Shown: positions 27,803 through 35,776, numbered from the stretch's first letter. The stretch: DNA of 64,000 nucleotides from Paenibacillus sp. JNUCC-31 (GCF_014844075.1 NZ_CP062165.1:1612001-1676000); one strand, 5' to 3'. The notes: generated from the sequence alone by a model not told the origin. Numbers and translations: made by a program.

Positions 27803-28894
27803 TTAAATTTTGTTTTTGTACACGGATGGAAGTTCGCCTGTAAACGCTTTAAATTTATGGGTGAAATACTCGGCATCATGATACCCCAGTTCGCATGCAA
27901 TGTCCGAAATTTTCATATTGGTCCGTCGCAGCAGCCTGCGTGCCTCTTCGATACGTATCCGGTGCACATATTCACTGAAACTAACCCCTGTTTCCCGCTT
28001 GAATTGTTGGCCCAGATAGGCCGAGTTCACGTGAATATACTGTGCTACTTCCTGCAATGTGACTTTATTCCGATAATGCCGCTTCAAGTAATCAATGGCC
28101 TCGGAAACCAAGCCTCTTGAACCGGAGTCTGAAGATGGAGACAAAACCTGGGCTATACGAATGAAGAGTTGCTTCAACGTACCTGTTGACCATCCATCGA
28201 TTTCATGCCACCCTTTCTCGCGAAGCAGTACCATCCCCTCATCATTTCCACTATACTTTCCGAGCAGTTCACCGTGAATGTACCGCACTACATTTGGAAC
28301 CCATCCGACGTCAGACTTACTCTTCTTATACAACATGTCATCCACTGCTGCGGCGATTTCGGTTATATCACCTGCTTCAATCCAGGCCAGGATTTGATTG
28401 GAAAGGGTCGTCATTTGCTCAAGATCGTACTCTTCTATCTTCCCTAGATCCGCAGAACCAAAGGGAGTGTCTTTCGGCGCAACCAGGCCATCAACCTGTT
28501 TTTTCTCTTCTTTGCGTTTGTCCAGCGGTCCGATCAGTTCCAATAACACCTGATGTATTTCCTCGGTAACCAGGGGTTTCAACACGTACTCATCCACCCG
28601 GTAGCGTATTGCCTCTTGGGCGTAAGCAAATTCCGAATATCCGCTGACAATAATGACTTTGGCGGTATGTCCAAGCTCTTCCCGCATGGTGCGAATCAGT
28701 CCCAATCCATCCAGAACAGGCATTTGGATATCGGTTACCACAAGATCCGGTTCCACAGTACCAATCAGGGCGAGCGCTTCTTCACCATCCGTTGCCGTTC
28801 CGCAAAGTTCATAACCGCAGGCTTGCCAGTCAATCATCGTCCTCCAGCCTTCCAGCATAAACGGTTCATCGTCTGCCACAATAACCTTGTACAT
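27803..28894 (-). CDS. AraC-type response regulator (YesN family), short form
   Basis: A protein of 363 residues if started at ATG 28894 (GGGTG a few bases upstream); ATG 28909 would add MAGES but has no spaced binding site. The receiver has D8/D9, D55 (LVVTDIQMP) and LKPLV near residue 105. The middle region is only ~130 residues, much shorter than in its partner at 24446. The C-terminal AraC domain has LQEVAQYIHVNSAYLGQQF and YHDAEYFTHKFKAFTGELP. It is the first gene of the regulator-kinase-regulator-transporter set, about 145 bases before the xylanase terminator. Confidence 0.93.
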   Translation of the reverse strand: MYKVIVADDEPFMLEGWRTMIDWQACGYELCGTATDGEEALALIGTVEPDLVVTDIQMPVLDGLGLIRTMREELGHTAKVIIVSGYSEFAYAQEAIRYRVDEYVLKPLVTEEIHQVLLELIGPLDKRKEEKKQVDGLVAPKDTPFGSADLGKIEEYDLEQMTTLSNQILAWIEAGDITEIAAAVDDMLYKKSKSDVGWVPNVVRYIHGELLGKYSGNDEGMVLLREKGWHEIDGWSTGTLKQLFIRIAQVLSPSSDSGSRGLVSEAIDYLKRHYRNKVTLQEVAQYIHVNSAYLGQQFKRETGVSFSEYVHRIRIEEARRLLRRTNMKISDIACELGYHDAEYFTHKFKAFTGELPSVYKNKI

Positions 28895-29072
28895 AGATTC
28901 ACCCGCCATTCCCCTGTTTTTGTCTCAGTATGGCATCAAGCAGCAAAACCGACAATAAATTTATATTTTTTTAGTGATGTGAATGACTCCGATCGATTCG
29001 ACATGTCCCCCGCAAAATCCCGGCCCCTAGAGAGCATATAAGACTCTCCAGCTTCACATCATGAACGATTCC

Positions 29073-29120
29073 AAAAAGCCCTACTTGCAACCGCCTCTAA
29101 TGGGTAGCTGCAAGTAAGGC
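29073..29120 (-). terminator. Intrinsic terminator of xylanase gene
   Basis: On the minus strand GCCTTACTTGCA pairs with TGCAAGTAGGGC (12 bp, one wobble), followed by TTTTTGG, starting about 19 bases after the xylanase stop. It separates the xylanase from the regulator operon. Confidence 0.85.
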
Positions 29121-29138
29121 GTATGATTTCCGATGGAG

Positions 29139-30143
29139 CTACAGATGCTGCCCCTTAATGATTCTCCAGAACGATTCCTTCGGCTGTAAGTGCTGATCAA
29201 ACACAAACGGCCAGTTTTTACGTCCACGCACCGGGAAATTGTCCAGCCAGGTATAATTGTCTGCCGCACCCCAGAACGTCACGGACGTAATCGAGGATTC
29301 ATATTCACGGAATAGTTGGAAAATCTCTTCGTACCGACGCTCTTGCAGTTCTGCCATCTCCGCAGTTGGGGCTGTCAGATCCGTTCGACGGTCTTCAAAC
29401 TGGAATACGGACAAATCCAGCTCCGTAATATGCAGCTGCACATCCAATGAAGCATAACGTTCAATGGCGAGCCGGATTTCTTCGACCGAGGGACCATGGA
29501 TATTCCAATGACCCTGCATGCCTATGCCGTGCACGGGTGCCCCCTTCTCCCGTAATGACCGGACCAGATTGTATATCTTCTCACGTTTGATCGGATCGGT
29601 CTCGTTGTAATCATTATAGAAAAGCAGAGCCCCGGAATCTGCCTCATGAGCCATTTTGAACGCCTGAAGCAGGTAATCTTCACCCAATAGCTGAAGCCAT
29701 GGAGTATCACGCATTACAAGATCCGACTTGTCTTCAATCGCTTCGTTTACAACATCCCAGGCATAAATATGTCCTTTATAACGACCCACTACGGTGTCGA
29801 TGTGCTGTTTCAGCCTGGACAAAAGCAGCTCTCTGGAAGCTGGAGCACCTGAAGCATTTCGGAATACCCATGCCGGCGTCTGATTATGCCAGACCAGTGT
29901 ATGTCCGCGAACAGCCAATCCTTTTCCTACTGCAAAATCAACGATTTCATCCGCAGCCTCGAAGGTATAACGTCCCTCTTCCGGTTGAAGCTCCTCGAAC
30001 TTCATCTGGTTCTCTGCCGTAATGCTGTTATAATGTTTGGCGATAAACGCCCCTTCAGAATGCAGAGTTTTCGTATTTACGGCTGCGCCTATTTTGAATT
30101 GACTATCAAAAGCAGTATGTAGAGACGGAATTTCTATTGGCAT
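29139..30143 (-). CDS. Endo-1,4-beta-xylanase, GH10, predicted intracellular
   Basis: A single-domain GH10 enzyme of 334 residues. The acid/base is E134 (WDVVNEAIE), the nucleophile E241 (LHITELDLS), and substrate-binding HTLVWHNQTPAW lies at residues 81-92. There is no signal peptide and no carbohydrate-binding module, so it should act in the cytoplasm on short xylo-oligosaccharides or aldouronates after import. The XynA2 enzyme of the Paenibacillus JDR-2 aldouronate cluster is of this kind. Start ATG has GAGGGGGAAGCAAT upstream. A cre-like site lies 42 bases before the start. The GH67 glucuronidase often found in such clusters is not in view. Confidence 0.96.
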   Translation of the reverse strand: MPIEIPSLHTAFDSQFKIGAAVNTKTLHSEGAFIAKHYNSITAENQMKFEELQPEEGRYTFEAADEIVDFAVGKGLAVRGHTLVWHNQTPAWVFRNASGAPASRELLLSRLKQHIDTVVGRYKGHIYAWDVVNEAIEDKSDLVMRDTPWLQLLGEDYLLQAFKMAHEADSGALLFYNDYNETDPIKREKIYNLVRSLREKGAPVHGIGMQGHWNIHGPSVEEIRLAIERYASLDVQLHITELDLSVFQFEDRRTDLTAPTAEMAELQERRYEEIFQLFREYESSITSVTFWGAADNYTWLDNFPVRGRKNWPFVFDQHLQPKESFWRIIKGQHL

Positions 30144-30184
30144 ATTGCTTCCCCCTCACAGGTTTTTCCTTATGATATCGTTTT

Positions 30185-30200
30185 ATGAATGCGCTTACTA
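30185..30200 (-). promoter_or_regulatory. cre-like site upstream of xylanase gene
   Basis: Read on the minus strand, TAGTAAGCGCATTCAT matches the cre consensus with one mismatch (second base). Its place 42 bases upstream of the start codon would suit repression by CcpA. Confidence 0.55.
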
Positions 30201-30266
30201 TGAACAAATTAAACCTTTTACCCCCTGATATTTTACTATTTCCATCCAGTTCCGTCCAAAGCAATA

Positions 30267-30325
30267 CAAAAACACCTCCGCATTCCCTCTCTGATGACAA
30301 CAGCGCAACATACCACGGGAGGTGT
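30267..30325 (-). terminator. Intrinsic terminator with long loop
   Basis: On the minus strand ACACCTCC pairs with GGAGGTGT across a 38-base loop that itself can fold, followed by TTTTTGT. It lies after the 115-residue hypothetical gene at 30384. Confidence 0.6.
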
Positions 30326-30383
30326 CTTGTATTGACCATGTACTGACCATGAAAAAGTTGATGATAATGATATCGTGGAAGGA

Positions 30384-30731
30384 TTACAGTTTGTCCACCT
30401 GCAATAAGGTCACTGGCTTCACCGTACAAGCTGGACTAATCTGCTCCTCCGTCAGTATGTTCAGCTTGATCAGGCTTTTCAGCTTATGACTGTCCACCTT
30501 GGACAACAGCCGCCAGATGTCAGGATCGGGAAGGGAAGCGTACAGCTTCTGGTCATCATATTCCTTCCGGTGCTGAAGCACCGTTTTCACGGCATATCCG
30601 CCAACTTGCGTCTCATAGACACCCTGCTGCTCACAATACCCGACAATCTCATCCCGTAACACAGATAGACGCTGTTCAATTTCTTTTTGCTGCTGCTTTA
30701 ATTCAAAATAGGTTTGCACCTTCTGTTCCAT
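30384..30731 (-). CDS. Hypothetical protein with N-terminal coiled coil
   Basis: A protein of 115 residues from ATG 30731; a GTG nine bases earlier is too close to the GAGGAG binding site. Residues ~1-35 (KVQTYFELKQQQKEIEQRL) form a probable coiled coil rich in Gln and Glu. The middle segment has VGGYAVKTVLQHRKEYDD, and a helical part LLSKVDSHKLKSLIKLNILTEEQI follows. The layout resembles small phage-type or nucleoid-linked hypothetical proteins, but no family is recognised. It is followed by a hairpin terminator and lies about 57 bases after a phosphotransferase gene on the same strand. Confidence 0.8.
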   Translation of the reverse strand: MEQKVQTYFELKQQQKEIEQRLSVLRDEIVGYCEQQGVYETQVGGYAVKTVLQHRKEYDDQKLYASLPDPDIWRLLSKVDSHKLKSLIKLNILTEEQISPACTVKPVTLLQVDKL

Positions 30732-30787
30732 ACCTATCACGCTCCTCTATACCATAGGTATGCAGTGAAGGATAGTTTAGGACAATA

Positions 30788-31651
30788 CTACAGCAGTTCA
30801 TCATGTAAATATGAATTATGGCCAATAATCTTTTTAATCCGCTGCATCACACCTGGACCCATAGGAACATTAGCCACTCGCTTTAATAGAATCCAGCGCA
30901 AACAAGCCATCGCTTCAAAAATCTCCGCATCATCCGGTGTGTATTCCGTTAGACTCTTGAATAGAGCACTGTACACCTTTCCGTTTCGTTCCCCTGCATA
31001 TATCGTCATCAAAAAAATGGACCAGGCCATATCGTACCTCGGGTCACCAAGCTGCCCATTCGTCCAATCGATAATGGTGTACTGGTCATCTGCCTCCAGA
31101 ATATTTCCCAGGTTATAATCACCGTGGATCAAATAATCCTGCCTAAACTCCGTCCGTTGAAGAAGGCTCGTCAGGATCTGATGCATATCCTCATGCAGTT
31201 CAATGGAGGGAAAGAAATATCCAACGAAGTCATATTGTGATATAAAATTTGCTTCCGCGTTATTCGTATCATGTAGATCATAACCATGGACTTGAATTAA
31301 CATTTGAGCCAATTGCTCCAGCTTGGCTTTGTTTAGCTTTGAGATAGGCTCCCCGTCAAAACTTGTTAACAGAACCTGATTCTGGTCCGCGTCCATGCCC
31401 CAGCCGTAAGGTTGGGAGACATGCATTCCCCTCTGGTACAGTTCAGATAAAAGCTCATACTGGTTCCGAATATCGGGTTTGGAGTCCTTGTTCCATATTT
31501 TTAACACATAAGAGTGACTAGCGCATTCTATCTTCACAACGTCTGCTTCCAGCCCCGGTGACAGGGGGAGCATCTTATATGGGTTTTCTAGCAGGGAGCG
31601 AATATCTTCATTCAAATCAACCCAACGGATATTTTCCAGAGTTACACTCAT
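30788..31651 (-). CDS. Aminoglycoside phosphotransferase (APH) family kinase
   Basis: A protein of 287 residues with the eukaryotic-like small-molecule kinase fold. The catalytic loop is HGDYNLGNIL (about residues 173-182) and the metal-binding motif is TIIDWTNGQLGDPRYDMAW (~192-210). The N-lobe lysine is probably in SYVLKIWN near residue 52. Members phosphorylate aminoglycosides, homoserine, choline or other small alcohols; the substrate is not evident. A role in antibiotic resistance cannot be claimed. It lies 58 bases after the DinB-family gene, on the same strand. Confidence 0.88.
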   Translation of the reverse strand: MSVTLENIRWVDLNEDIRSLLENPYKMLPLSPGLEADVVKIECASHSYVLKIWNKDSKPDIRNQYELLSELYQRGMHVSQPYGWGMDADQNQVLLTSFDGEPISKLNKAKLEQLAQMLIQVHGYDLHDTNNAEANFISQYDFVGYFFPSIELHEDMHQILTSLLQRTEFRQDYLIHGDYNLGNILEADDQYTIIDWTNGQLGDPRYDMAWSIFLMTIYAGERNGKVYSALFKSLTEYTPDDAEIFEAMACLRWILLKRVANVPMGPGVMQRIKKIIGHNSYLHDELL

Positions 31652-31709
31652 TTTGCCCGACCCTTCTTTGTGAATTTAGAATTTGAATCTTACTGTATCC
31701 TCTTCACTA

Positions 31710-32192
31710 CTAGTTGTCAGGCGTAATAAGACCTTTACCAATGAAGTTGGCAGACACAGGCTTCTTGTCCAGTTCTCTGGACCATACCGATAATTGCCCC
31801 ATATGGTGAATCTCATGAGCAATCACGTGACGCATCACTTCTCCCCACGATTCCTTGACTGTGGTACGATCCAATTCAGGATCGATGTAGGGTCTCTTTT
31901 CCATGCCAGGGTCCCAGGATAGAACAAACGCCTCCACATCGGGTCGCAGCTTGCGCTCGAATTGTCGCACAGCTTCCAGTGTCTTATAGTTTTCAAAATT
32001 CTCCATACCATCCGGTTTGCCCTGCAATACTTGGAGCCAGCTCCACTCCACATCAATGATATGAAAAAACGTTTGCAATATATTGCCTACCCCGCCTGTT
32101 CGTGGCCGAAGCAGCTCTTCCAGCGGTACGTCCTCACACCACTGAAACCATTGCTCACGCACGATCCAGTTATAACGAAAGAAAGATTCCAT
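31710..32192 (-). CDS. DinB family protein (YfiT/BstA-like metal-binding)
   Basis: A protein of 160 residues with the four-helix DinB fold. A first metal histidine is likely in FFHIIDVEWSWLQ (residues ~45-58), and the C-terminal pair is in HVIAHEIHHMGQLSVWSREL (~126-145). Family members are thiol-dependent S-transferases or damage-inducible proteins of unknown substrate. Start ATG 32192 has AAAGGAGAATGACTAA upstream. The gene follows a truncated GNAT reading frame on the same strand with 43 bases between, so the two may have shared a transcript. Confidence 0.9.
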   Translation of the reverse strand: MESFFRYNWIVREQWFQWCEDVPLEELLRPRTGGVGNILQTFFHIIDVEWSWLQVLQGKPDGMENFENYKTLEAVRQFERKLRPDVEAFVLSWDPGMEKRPYIDPELDRTTVKESWGEVMRHVIAHEIHHMGQLSVWSRELDKKPVSANFIGKGLITPDN

Positions 32193-32235
32193 TTAGTCAT
32201 TCTCCTTTACTATTTATGCGTTTTAAGTGTTTTGA

Positions 32236-32463
32236 TCAGTAAGTACGAATGGTCTGAATTCGGTAGTTTTCCAACCTTCCCCCAGGAGGCAGATTTCCTT
32301 TCTCAAAGCACGTTCTCACATAATTCGGCTCATGATCTCGTCCGTCCCATTCCTGCACATAGCTACTCGTATCAACAATGGATTGAATATCAAAAATCTC
32401 AGATTCTTTCAAATCGGACATGCAGAGTCGGTCTGAATTCCATGCTGCTGGGATCTGTTTCAT
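32236..32463 (-). pseudogene. Truncated GNAT acetyltransferase (N-terminal part only)
   Basis: The frame starts properly (ATG 32463, GGAGTGATGAT upstream, promoter at 32493-32520) but stops after 75 codons. The text SDRLCMSDLKESEIFDIQSI and YVQEWDGRD, then LPPGG and YRIQTI, matches the first third of a GNAT family that normally runs to ~170 residues. The acetyl-CoA loop is absent. After the stop there are only ~30 bases before the next gene, so the rest has been deleted. It cannot be catalytic. The family assignment comes from pattern memory. Confidence 0.6.
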
Positions 32464-32492
32464 ATCATCACTCCACTCTATTCGTGCCTTCT

Positions 32493-32520
32493 ATCATAAC
32501 CCATGATATGGTAAAAACAA
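32493..32520 (-). promoter_or_regulatory. Sigma-A promoter for truncated GNAT/DinB transcript
   Basis: Minus strand: TTGTTT, 16 bases, TATGAT. The segment just before and over the -10 (ATGGGTTATGATAGA) resembles the promoters at 42882 and 45276, which also precede broken GNAT genes. Confidence 0.5.
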
Positions 32521-32608
32521 AAGAGCCCGATCGTTGCAGCTCCTTACTCTTTTTCTGTGACTTACCCCATAAAGAGATCAGTTATTTACCCATAAGTGTA
32601 GCGTATAG

Positions 32609-32654
32609 AACGGGGCGCGGCGGTCATTCACAGACCAATCGCACCCCGTTTTTA
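32609..32654 (+). terminator. Terminator-like hairpin
   Basis: AACGGGGCG pairs with CGCACCCCGTT (A bulge) across a loop of about 23 bases, followed on the + strand by TTTTT. No + strand gene lies directly upstream, so it may be a leftover of a lost gene. Confidence 0.45.
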
Positions 32655-32727
32655 CTATGGATGTGTCACGCAGCAGAACGATGATTTTGAGAGAGAAGGT
32701 ATAAAACCCTGCTCCTCTTAAATATAC

Positions 32728-32874
32728 GCCCCTATTGCGTAACATCCCGCTGTTTCTGCTTGCACTCGACGGTCGTTGATACTGAATTTAGTTCAAAATA
32801 TCTCTCGTTGAACACAAAATTTTCAGCATACTATTGTTAGTTGAGGTACTGTGTTGTACGATGTATATGCAGGA
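32728..32874 (+). repeat. Diverged duplicate of the PadR-operon promoter region (copy A)
   Basis: Copy A matches 34382-34490 (copy B). Both open with CCCCTATTGCGTAA, continue through CCCGCTGTTTC and GCTTGC, share GAATTTA and CTATTG, and end in an identical 29-base block (32846-32874 and 34462-34490). Copy A carries ~40 extra bases in the middle. The two copies flank the serine hydrolase gene at 33071-34240. Copy A is followed not by padR but by the remnant at 32986. Confidence 0.75.
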
Positions 32875-32985
32875 AGTAAGTACGAAAGGCGGAAGATATA
32901 TTACGAATATATGAAAAACAAACCAGTTAACAAAGTATTTTAAGGAAATGAATTAACTTCTGGGATGCGAAAAAAGAGGAATTAC

Positions 32986-33054
32986 CACTTGTTAGGACAG
33001 AATGGCGTTGGTAAAACAATTATGATGATGATTACAAACTTACAATATTACTAG
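32986..33054 (+). pseudogene. Remnant of ABC transporter ATP-binding protein (Walker A only)
   Basis: In one frame the sequence reads LLGQNGVGKTIMMMITNL, close to the Walker A region of ABC exporters (LLGPNGAGKTT...), then hits a stop within three codons. No start and no further ABC motifs are visible. It is a short relic lying between the duplicated promoter (copy A) and the serine hydrolase gene, suggesting that a PadR-linked ABC exporter once stood here. Confidence 0.6.
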
Positions 33055-33070
33055 AGAAGAGGAATGCCTT

Positions 33071-34240
33071 ATGAAAATACGTTATCAAATTACATTTGCA
33101 AGTCTGGCCTTTTTAATAACCGGAAGTTTCCTGGTATGCACATCGCCAACCTCAATTGTTAAAGCAGAGCCTACTCAAAATGTATCTAGTTCGTTACACA
33201 CAAATACTCAACAAGCTCATAATTCCGTCAAGCAAGCAATGCGGGATACATTACAACTTGGATTCCCAGGGATACTCGCTAAAACTTCTGAGGGTGGAAA
33301 AACGTGGGGTTACGCCGCTGGGGTAGGGAATCTGAGCACCAATAAACCAATGGAAACCAATTTTCGATTTCGCATTGGCAGCGTGACGAAGACGTTCACC
33401 GCAACGGTTGTACTTCAATTAGCTGGAGAGAATCGCTTGAATCTGGACGACTCCATCGAAAAATGGTTGCCTGTTGTCATTCAAGGAAATGGATATAACG
33501 GTAAACAGATTACCATCAGGCAGATATTGAACCATACAAGTGGTATCGCTGAATACTCAAGGTTTAAAGACGCTGATTTTATGGATACAAAAAAATTGTA
33601 TACGGCTGATGAATTAGTGAAGATGGGGATCTCTCTGCCCCCAGACTTTGTCCCAGGAAAGGGTTGGTCTTATTCAAACACGGGATACGTATTACTGGGT
33701 ATTCTTATTGAAAGAGTAACCGGAAACAGCTATGCGGAAGAGATTGAAAATCGGATTATTGAACCGCTTGAATTGTCGGATACATTCCTACCTGGCAATT
33801 CAAGCGTTATTCCAGGCACCAAGCATGCTCGGGGATATTCCCAACCAAACGAGGCAAGTGAGATAAAAGACGTCACTTATTATAATCCAAGCGCAGGTAG
33901 CTCGGCTGGAGATATGATTTCTACTGCTGACGACTTAAATAAGTTCTTCTCTTCCTTGCTCGGTGGCAAATTACTGAAGGAACCGCAACTAAAACAAATG
34001 CTTACTACAGTTCCTGTAGGGAGAGCAGGAATCGATGGATATGGTCTTGGAATCTCTGAATTTAAGCTTCCAAACGGTGTCTCGGTATGGGGGCACATAG
34101 GTGGCATTCTAGGGTATTCTACTTTTGCAGGAGGCACACTTGGAGGCAAGCATACGTTGGTTGTCAGTTTGAACAGTTTGGGTAGAGATAACAGTCCTAA
34201 TCCTTTTAAAAATATTCTACTTGCTGAATTTAGCAAGTAG
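33071..34240 (+). CDS. Secreted serine hydrolase (class C beta-lactamase / D-Ala-D-Ala carboxypeptidase family)
   Basis: A protein of 389 residues with a signal peptide (MKIRYQ, hydrophobic to residue ~30, cleavage near VKA-EP). The SxxK motif is S104-K107 (GSVTKTF), YxN is Y201-N203 (WSYSNTGY) and HxG starts at H342 (WGHIGGILG), so all catalytic residues are present. It would act on cell-wall peptides or beta-lactams outside the membrane; the Streptomyces R61-type DD-peptidase is the nearest model. Start ATG has AGAAGAGGAATGCCTT upstream. The gene is AT-richer than the sugar-use genes and lies between two copies of a duplicated promoter region. Confidence 0.93.
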   Translation: MKIRYQITFASLAFLITGSFLVCTSPTSIVKAEPTQNVSSSLHTNTQQAHNSVKQAMRDTLQLGFPGILAKTSEGGKTWGYAAGVGNLSTNKPMETNFRFRIGSVTKTFTATVVLQLAGENRLNLDDSIEKWLPVVIQGNGYNGKQITIRQILNHTSGIAEYSRFKDADFMDTKKLYTADELVKMGISLPPDFVPGKGWSYSNTGYVLLGILIERVTGNSYAEEIENRIIEPLELSDTFLPGNSSVIPGTKHARGYSQPNEASEIKDVTYYNPSAGSSAGDMISTADDLNKFFSSLLGGKLLKEPQLKQMLTTVPVGRAGIDGYGLGISEFKLPNGVSVWGHIGGILGYSTFAGGTLGGKHTLVVSLNSLGRDNSPNPFKNILLAEFSK

Positions 34241-34381
34241 GAGAAACGGAAAATATGGATTGTCATAGTTTTTAGGCTTAATCGATGTTCTCGCTTTGCT
34301 GCAGCCAGCGTTTGAATCCCAAGCGAGCTACTTTGATTATACGTATGTCCTTTTTTGATCGGAGTTTTAGCTCAGGTAATC

Positions 34382-34490
34382 CCCCCTATTGCGTAATATT
34401 GCCCGCTGTTTCCGCTTGCGTACGGCTGTTGTTGGTAGTGAATTTACTATTGATAAATGTAGTACTGTGTTGTACGATGTATATGCAGGA
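34382..34490 (+). repeat. Promoter/leader of padR operon (copy B of duplication)
   Basis: Copy B of the duplicated region described at 32728. It ends in the AGGAGG ribosome binding site of the PadR-family gene. GTACTGTGTTGTAC at 34462-34475 has two GTAC arms and resembles a PadR operator, so the operon may be autoregulated. Confidence 0.6.
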
Positions 34491-34500
34491 GGCACAATAT

Positions 34501-34845
34501 ATGAATGTAGAAGATTGGAAATCACAAATTAAGCGAGGAACACTCGATTTTTGTATTCTATTGCTAATAAAGCAACGACCATATTACGGGTATGAAATCA
34601 TAGGTGTATTAGAGCAATATCCTATTGTTGCTGCAAAAGAAAACACCATTTATCCACTGCTTAGAAGATTACTGAAAGAAGAATATATTTCTTCATCTTG
34701 GCAAGAAAGTACAGAAGGCTTGCCACCAAGAAAATATTATACCCTTACAGAAAAAGGAGACGAATACTTAAAAGCGATGTCCTTAGAATGGGATAATTTA
34801 TTAAAGGTTATATCAGAAATTAAAGGAGAGTTAGATTATGGATAA
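34501..34845 (+). CDS. PadR family transcriptional regulator
   Basis: A protein of 114 residues, the typical size for the short PadR class. The winged helix is clear: LDFCILLLIKQRPYYGYEII (residues ~14-33), ENTIYPLLRRLLKEEYI and PPRKYYTLTEKGDEYL. Start ATG 34501 is set by AGGAGG at 34487-34492; the longer open frame upstream is not coding. It overlaps the next gene by 8 bases. PadR proteins repress their own operons and adjacent membrane-protein genes, often in response to envelope stress or drugs. Confidence 0.95.
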   Translation: MNVEDWKSQIKRGTLDFCILLLIKQRPYYGYEIIGVLEQYPIVAAKENTIYPLLRRLLKEEYISSSWQESTEGLPPRKYYTLTEKGDEYLKAMSLEWDNLLKVISEIKGELDYG

Positions 34846-35392
34846 AATTATGAATGATTATCTTGAAAAAATTGAAAAGTATTTGAAATCTATGCCCGAT
34901 TCCGAGCGTATTGACATTGTAAAAGAAATCAAAAGTTTAATACTTGAATTGCAAAATAATGGAGTAGCTTCTGAGCAAATCATCGGACGGTTAGGAAACC
35001 CAAAAGAATTAGCGAAAGCATACTTAGGTGAAGCCATTTCAAAGAACAGTAAATTTAGTTGGCGTAAATTCGGCGCAATATTTGCATTTTGTAGCAGCTT
35101 TGCAGGCGTCAGCGGTATGTTACTTTTGCCATTCATCAGTACGCTTTCCATTGCTTTCATGATTGGTGGAATTATTACGCCGATAGGCGGAATTGTTAAA
35201 TTTGTCGGATATCTTATGGGATATGATATTGCCGGAATAACAATCGAAATGGGAGCATTTATACCAACCCCAATGCAGTTCTTGCCAATTACTATTGTGA
35301 TTGGTGTGTTGATGTATTGGCTCGGGAAAGTGTTATGGAAACTTACAATTAAATATATACACGCAATTAGTCCGAAAAAGAAAACAGTGTAA
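34838..35392 (+). CDS. DUF1700/HAAS-domain membrane protein
   Basis: A protein of 184 residues. The N-terminal 60 residues carry the HAAS pattern (YLEKIEKYLKSMPDSERIDIVKEI, then GNPKELAKAYL), a helical signalling domain found with PadR regulators. Three or four membrane helices follow (residues ~75-105, 112-130, 145-165). It is translationally coupled to padR. In comparable operons such proteins are thought to act as an anti-regulator or sensor for PadR. An ABC exporter that often completes the set is missing; a relic of one lies at 32986. Confidence 0.9.
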   Translation: MDKIMNDYLEKIEKYLKSMPDSERIDIVKEIKSLILELQNNGVASEQIIGRLGNPKELAKAYLGEAISKNSKFSWRKFGAIFAFCSSFAGVSGMLLLPFISTLSIAFMIGGIITPIGGIVKFVGYLMGYDIAGITIEMGAFIPTPMQFLPITIVIGVLMYWLGKVLWKLTIKYIHAISPKKKTV

Positions 35393-35414
35393 TAATATCA
35401 AGAACTTTACTTGG

Positions 35415-35531
35415 ATGGAACCTCAAAGAGCAAAAGAATACATAAATGTACCAAGTGAGTTAAAGGGATTAATAATTAGTGAATCATCAGCACCATATGT
35501 ACTCAGAGGAACTATTCATTACAATTCTTAA
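35415..35531 (+). CDS. Small ORF, 38 residues, doubtful
   Basis: ATG 35415 opens a 38-codon frame beginning MEPQRAKEYINVPSELKG and ending GTIHYNS. No good ribosome binding site precedes it. It lies 22 bases after the HAAS-domain gene in a stretch that otherwise holds decayed sequence. It may be part of a broken gene. Confidence 0.25.
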   Translation: MEPQRAKEYINVPSELKGLIISESSAPYVLRGTIHYNS

Positions 35532-35598
35532 TACAGTTTGTAAAACTACTATGAAAATTCATAGCGCCGAAGTACGGAAAAACTGAATGAACGATTGA

Positions 35599-35724
35599 TG
35601 GAATCTGGAAAGTCAGCGGAATGTGCCAATCAAAATTGCCAGATCGATCGACGATTTCATCGGTTGTGATGTTCGTGCATTGTATGAACTAATTCCGAAC
35701 GATAATGAAGTACAGGAATTCTAA
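35599..35724 (+). pseudogene. Degraded helix-turn-helix (XRE-like) regulator, C-terminal part
   Basis: A 41-codon open stretch without a start codon reads WNLESQRNVPIKIARSIDDF then IGCDVRALYELIPND to a stop. This matches the end of an XRE-type DNA-binding domain (E-x-G-x-R-x-x-P-s-h-x-h-A-x-x-h-x-h). The helix-turn-helix core upstream is lost and an in-frame stop precedes it. A terminator follows at 35741. Confidence 0.45.
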
Positions 35725-35740
35725 CGGAGAACGTTAGTTC

Positions 35741-35776
35741 AACAAGGGGCAGTCTATTTTAGGGCTGCTCCTTGTT
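35741..35776 (+). terminator. Terminator-like hairpin
   Basis: AACAAGGGGCAG pairs with CTGCTCCTTGTT (12 bp, one wobble) around a 12-base loop. The downstream sequence CGTTTG is only weakly T-rich. Confidence 0.6.

Noticed and set aside
27838..27853. cre-like sequence TGTAAACGCTTTAAAT
   Set aside because: It lies inside the C-terminal coding part of a response regulator and has several mismatches at the right end.
27793..27900. N-terminal extension of the second YesM-type kinase
   Set aside because: It would overlap the upstream regulator by about 100 bases, while GTG 27792 has a good ribosome binding site and 10-base spacing.
34285..34500. Upstream extension of the PadR gene
   Set aside because: Not PadR-like, overlaps the duplicated promoter region, and ATG 34501 has a perfect AGGAGG.
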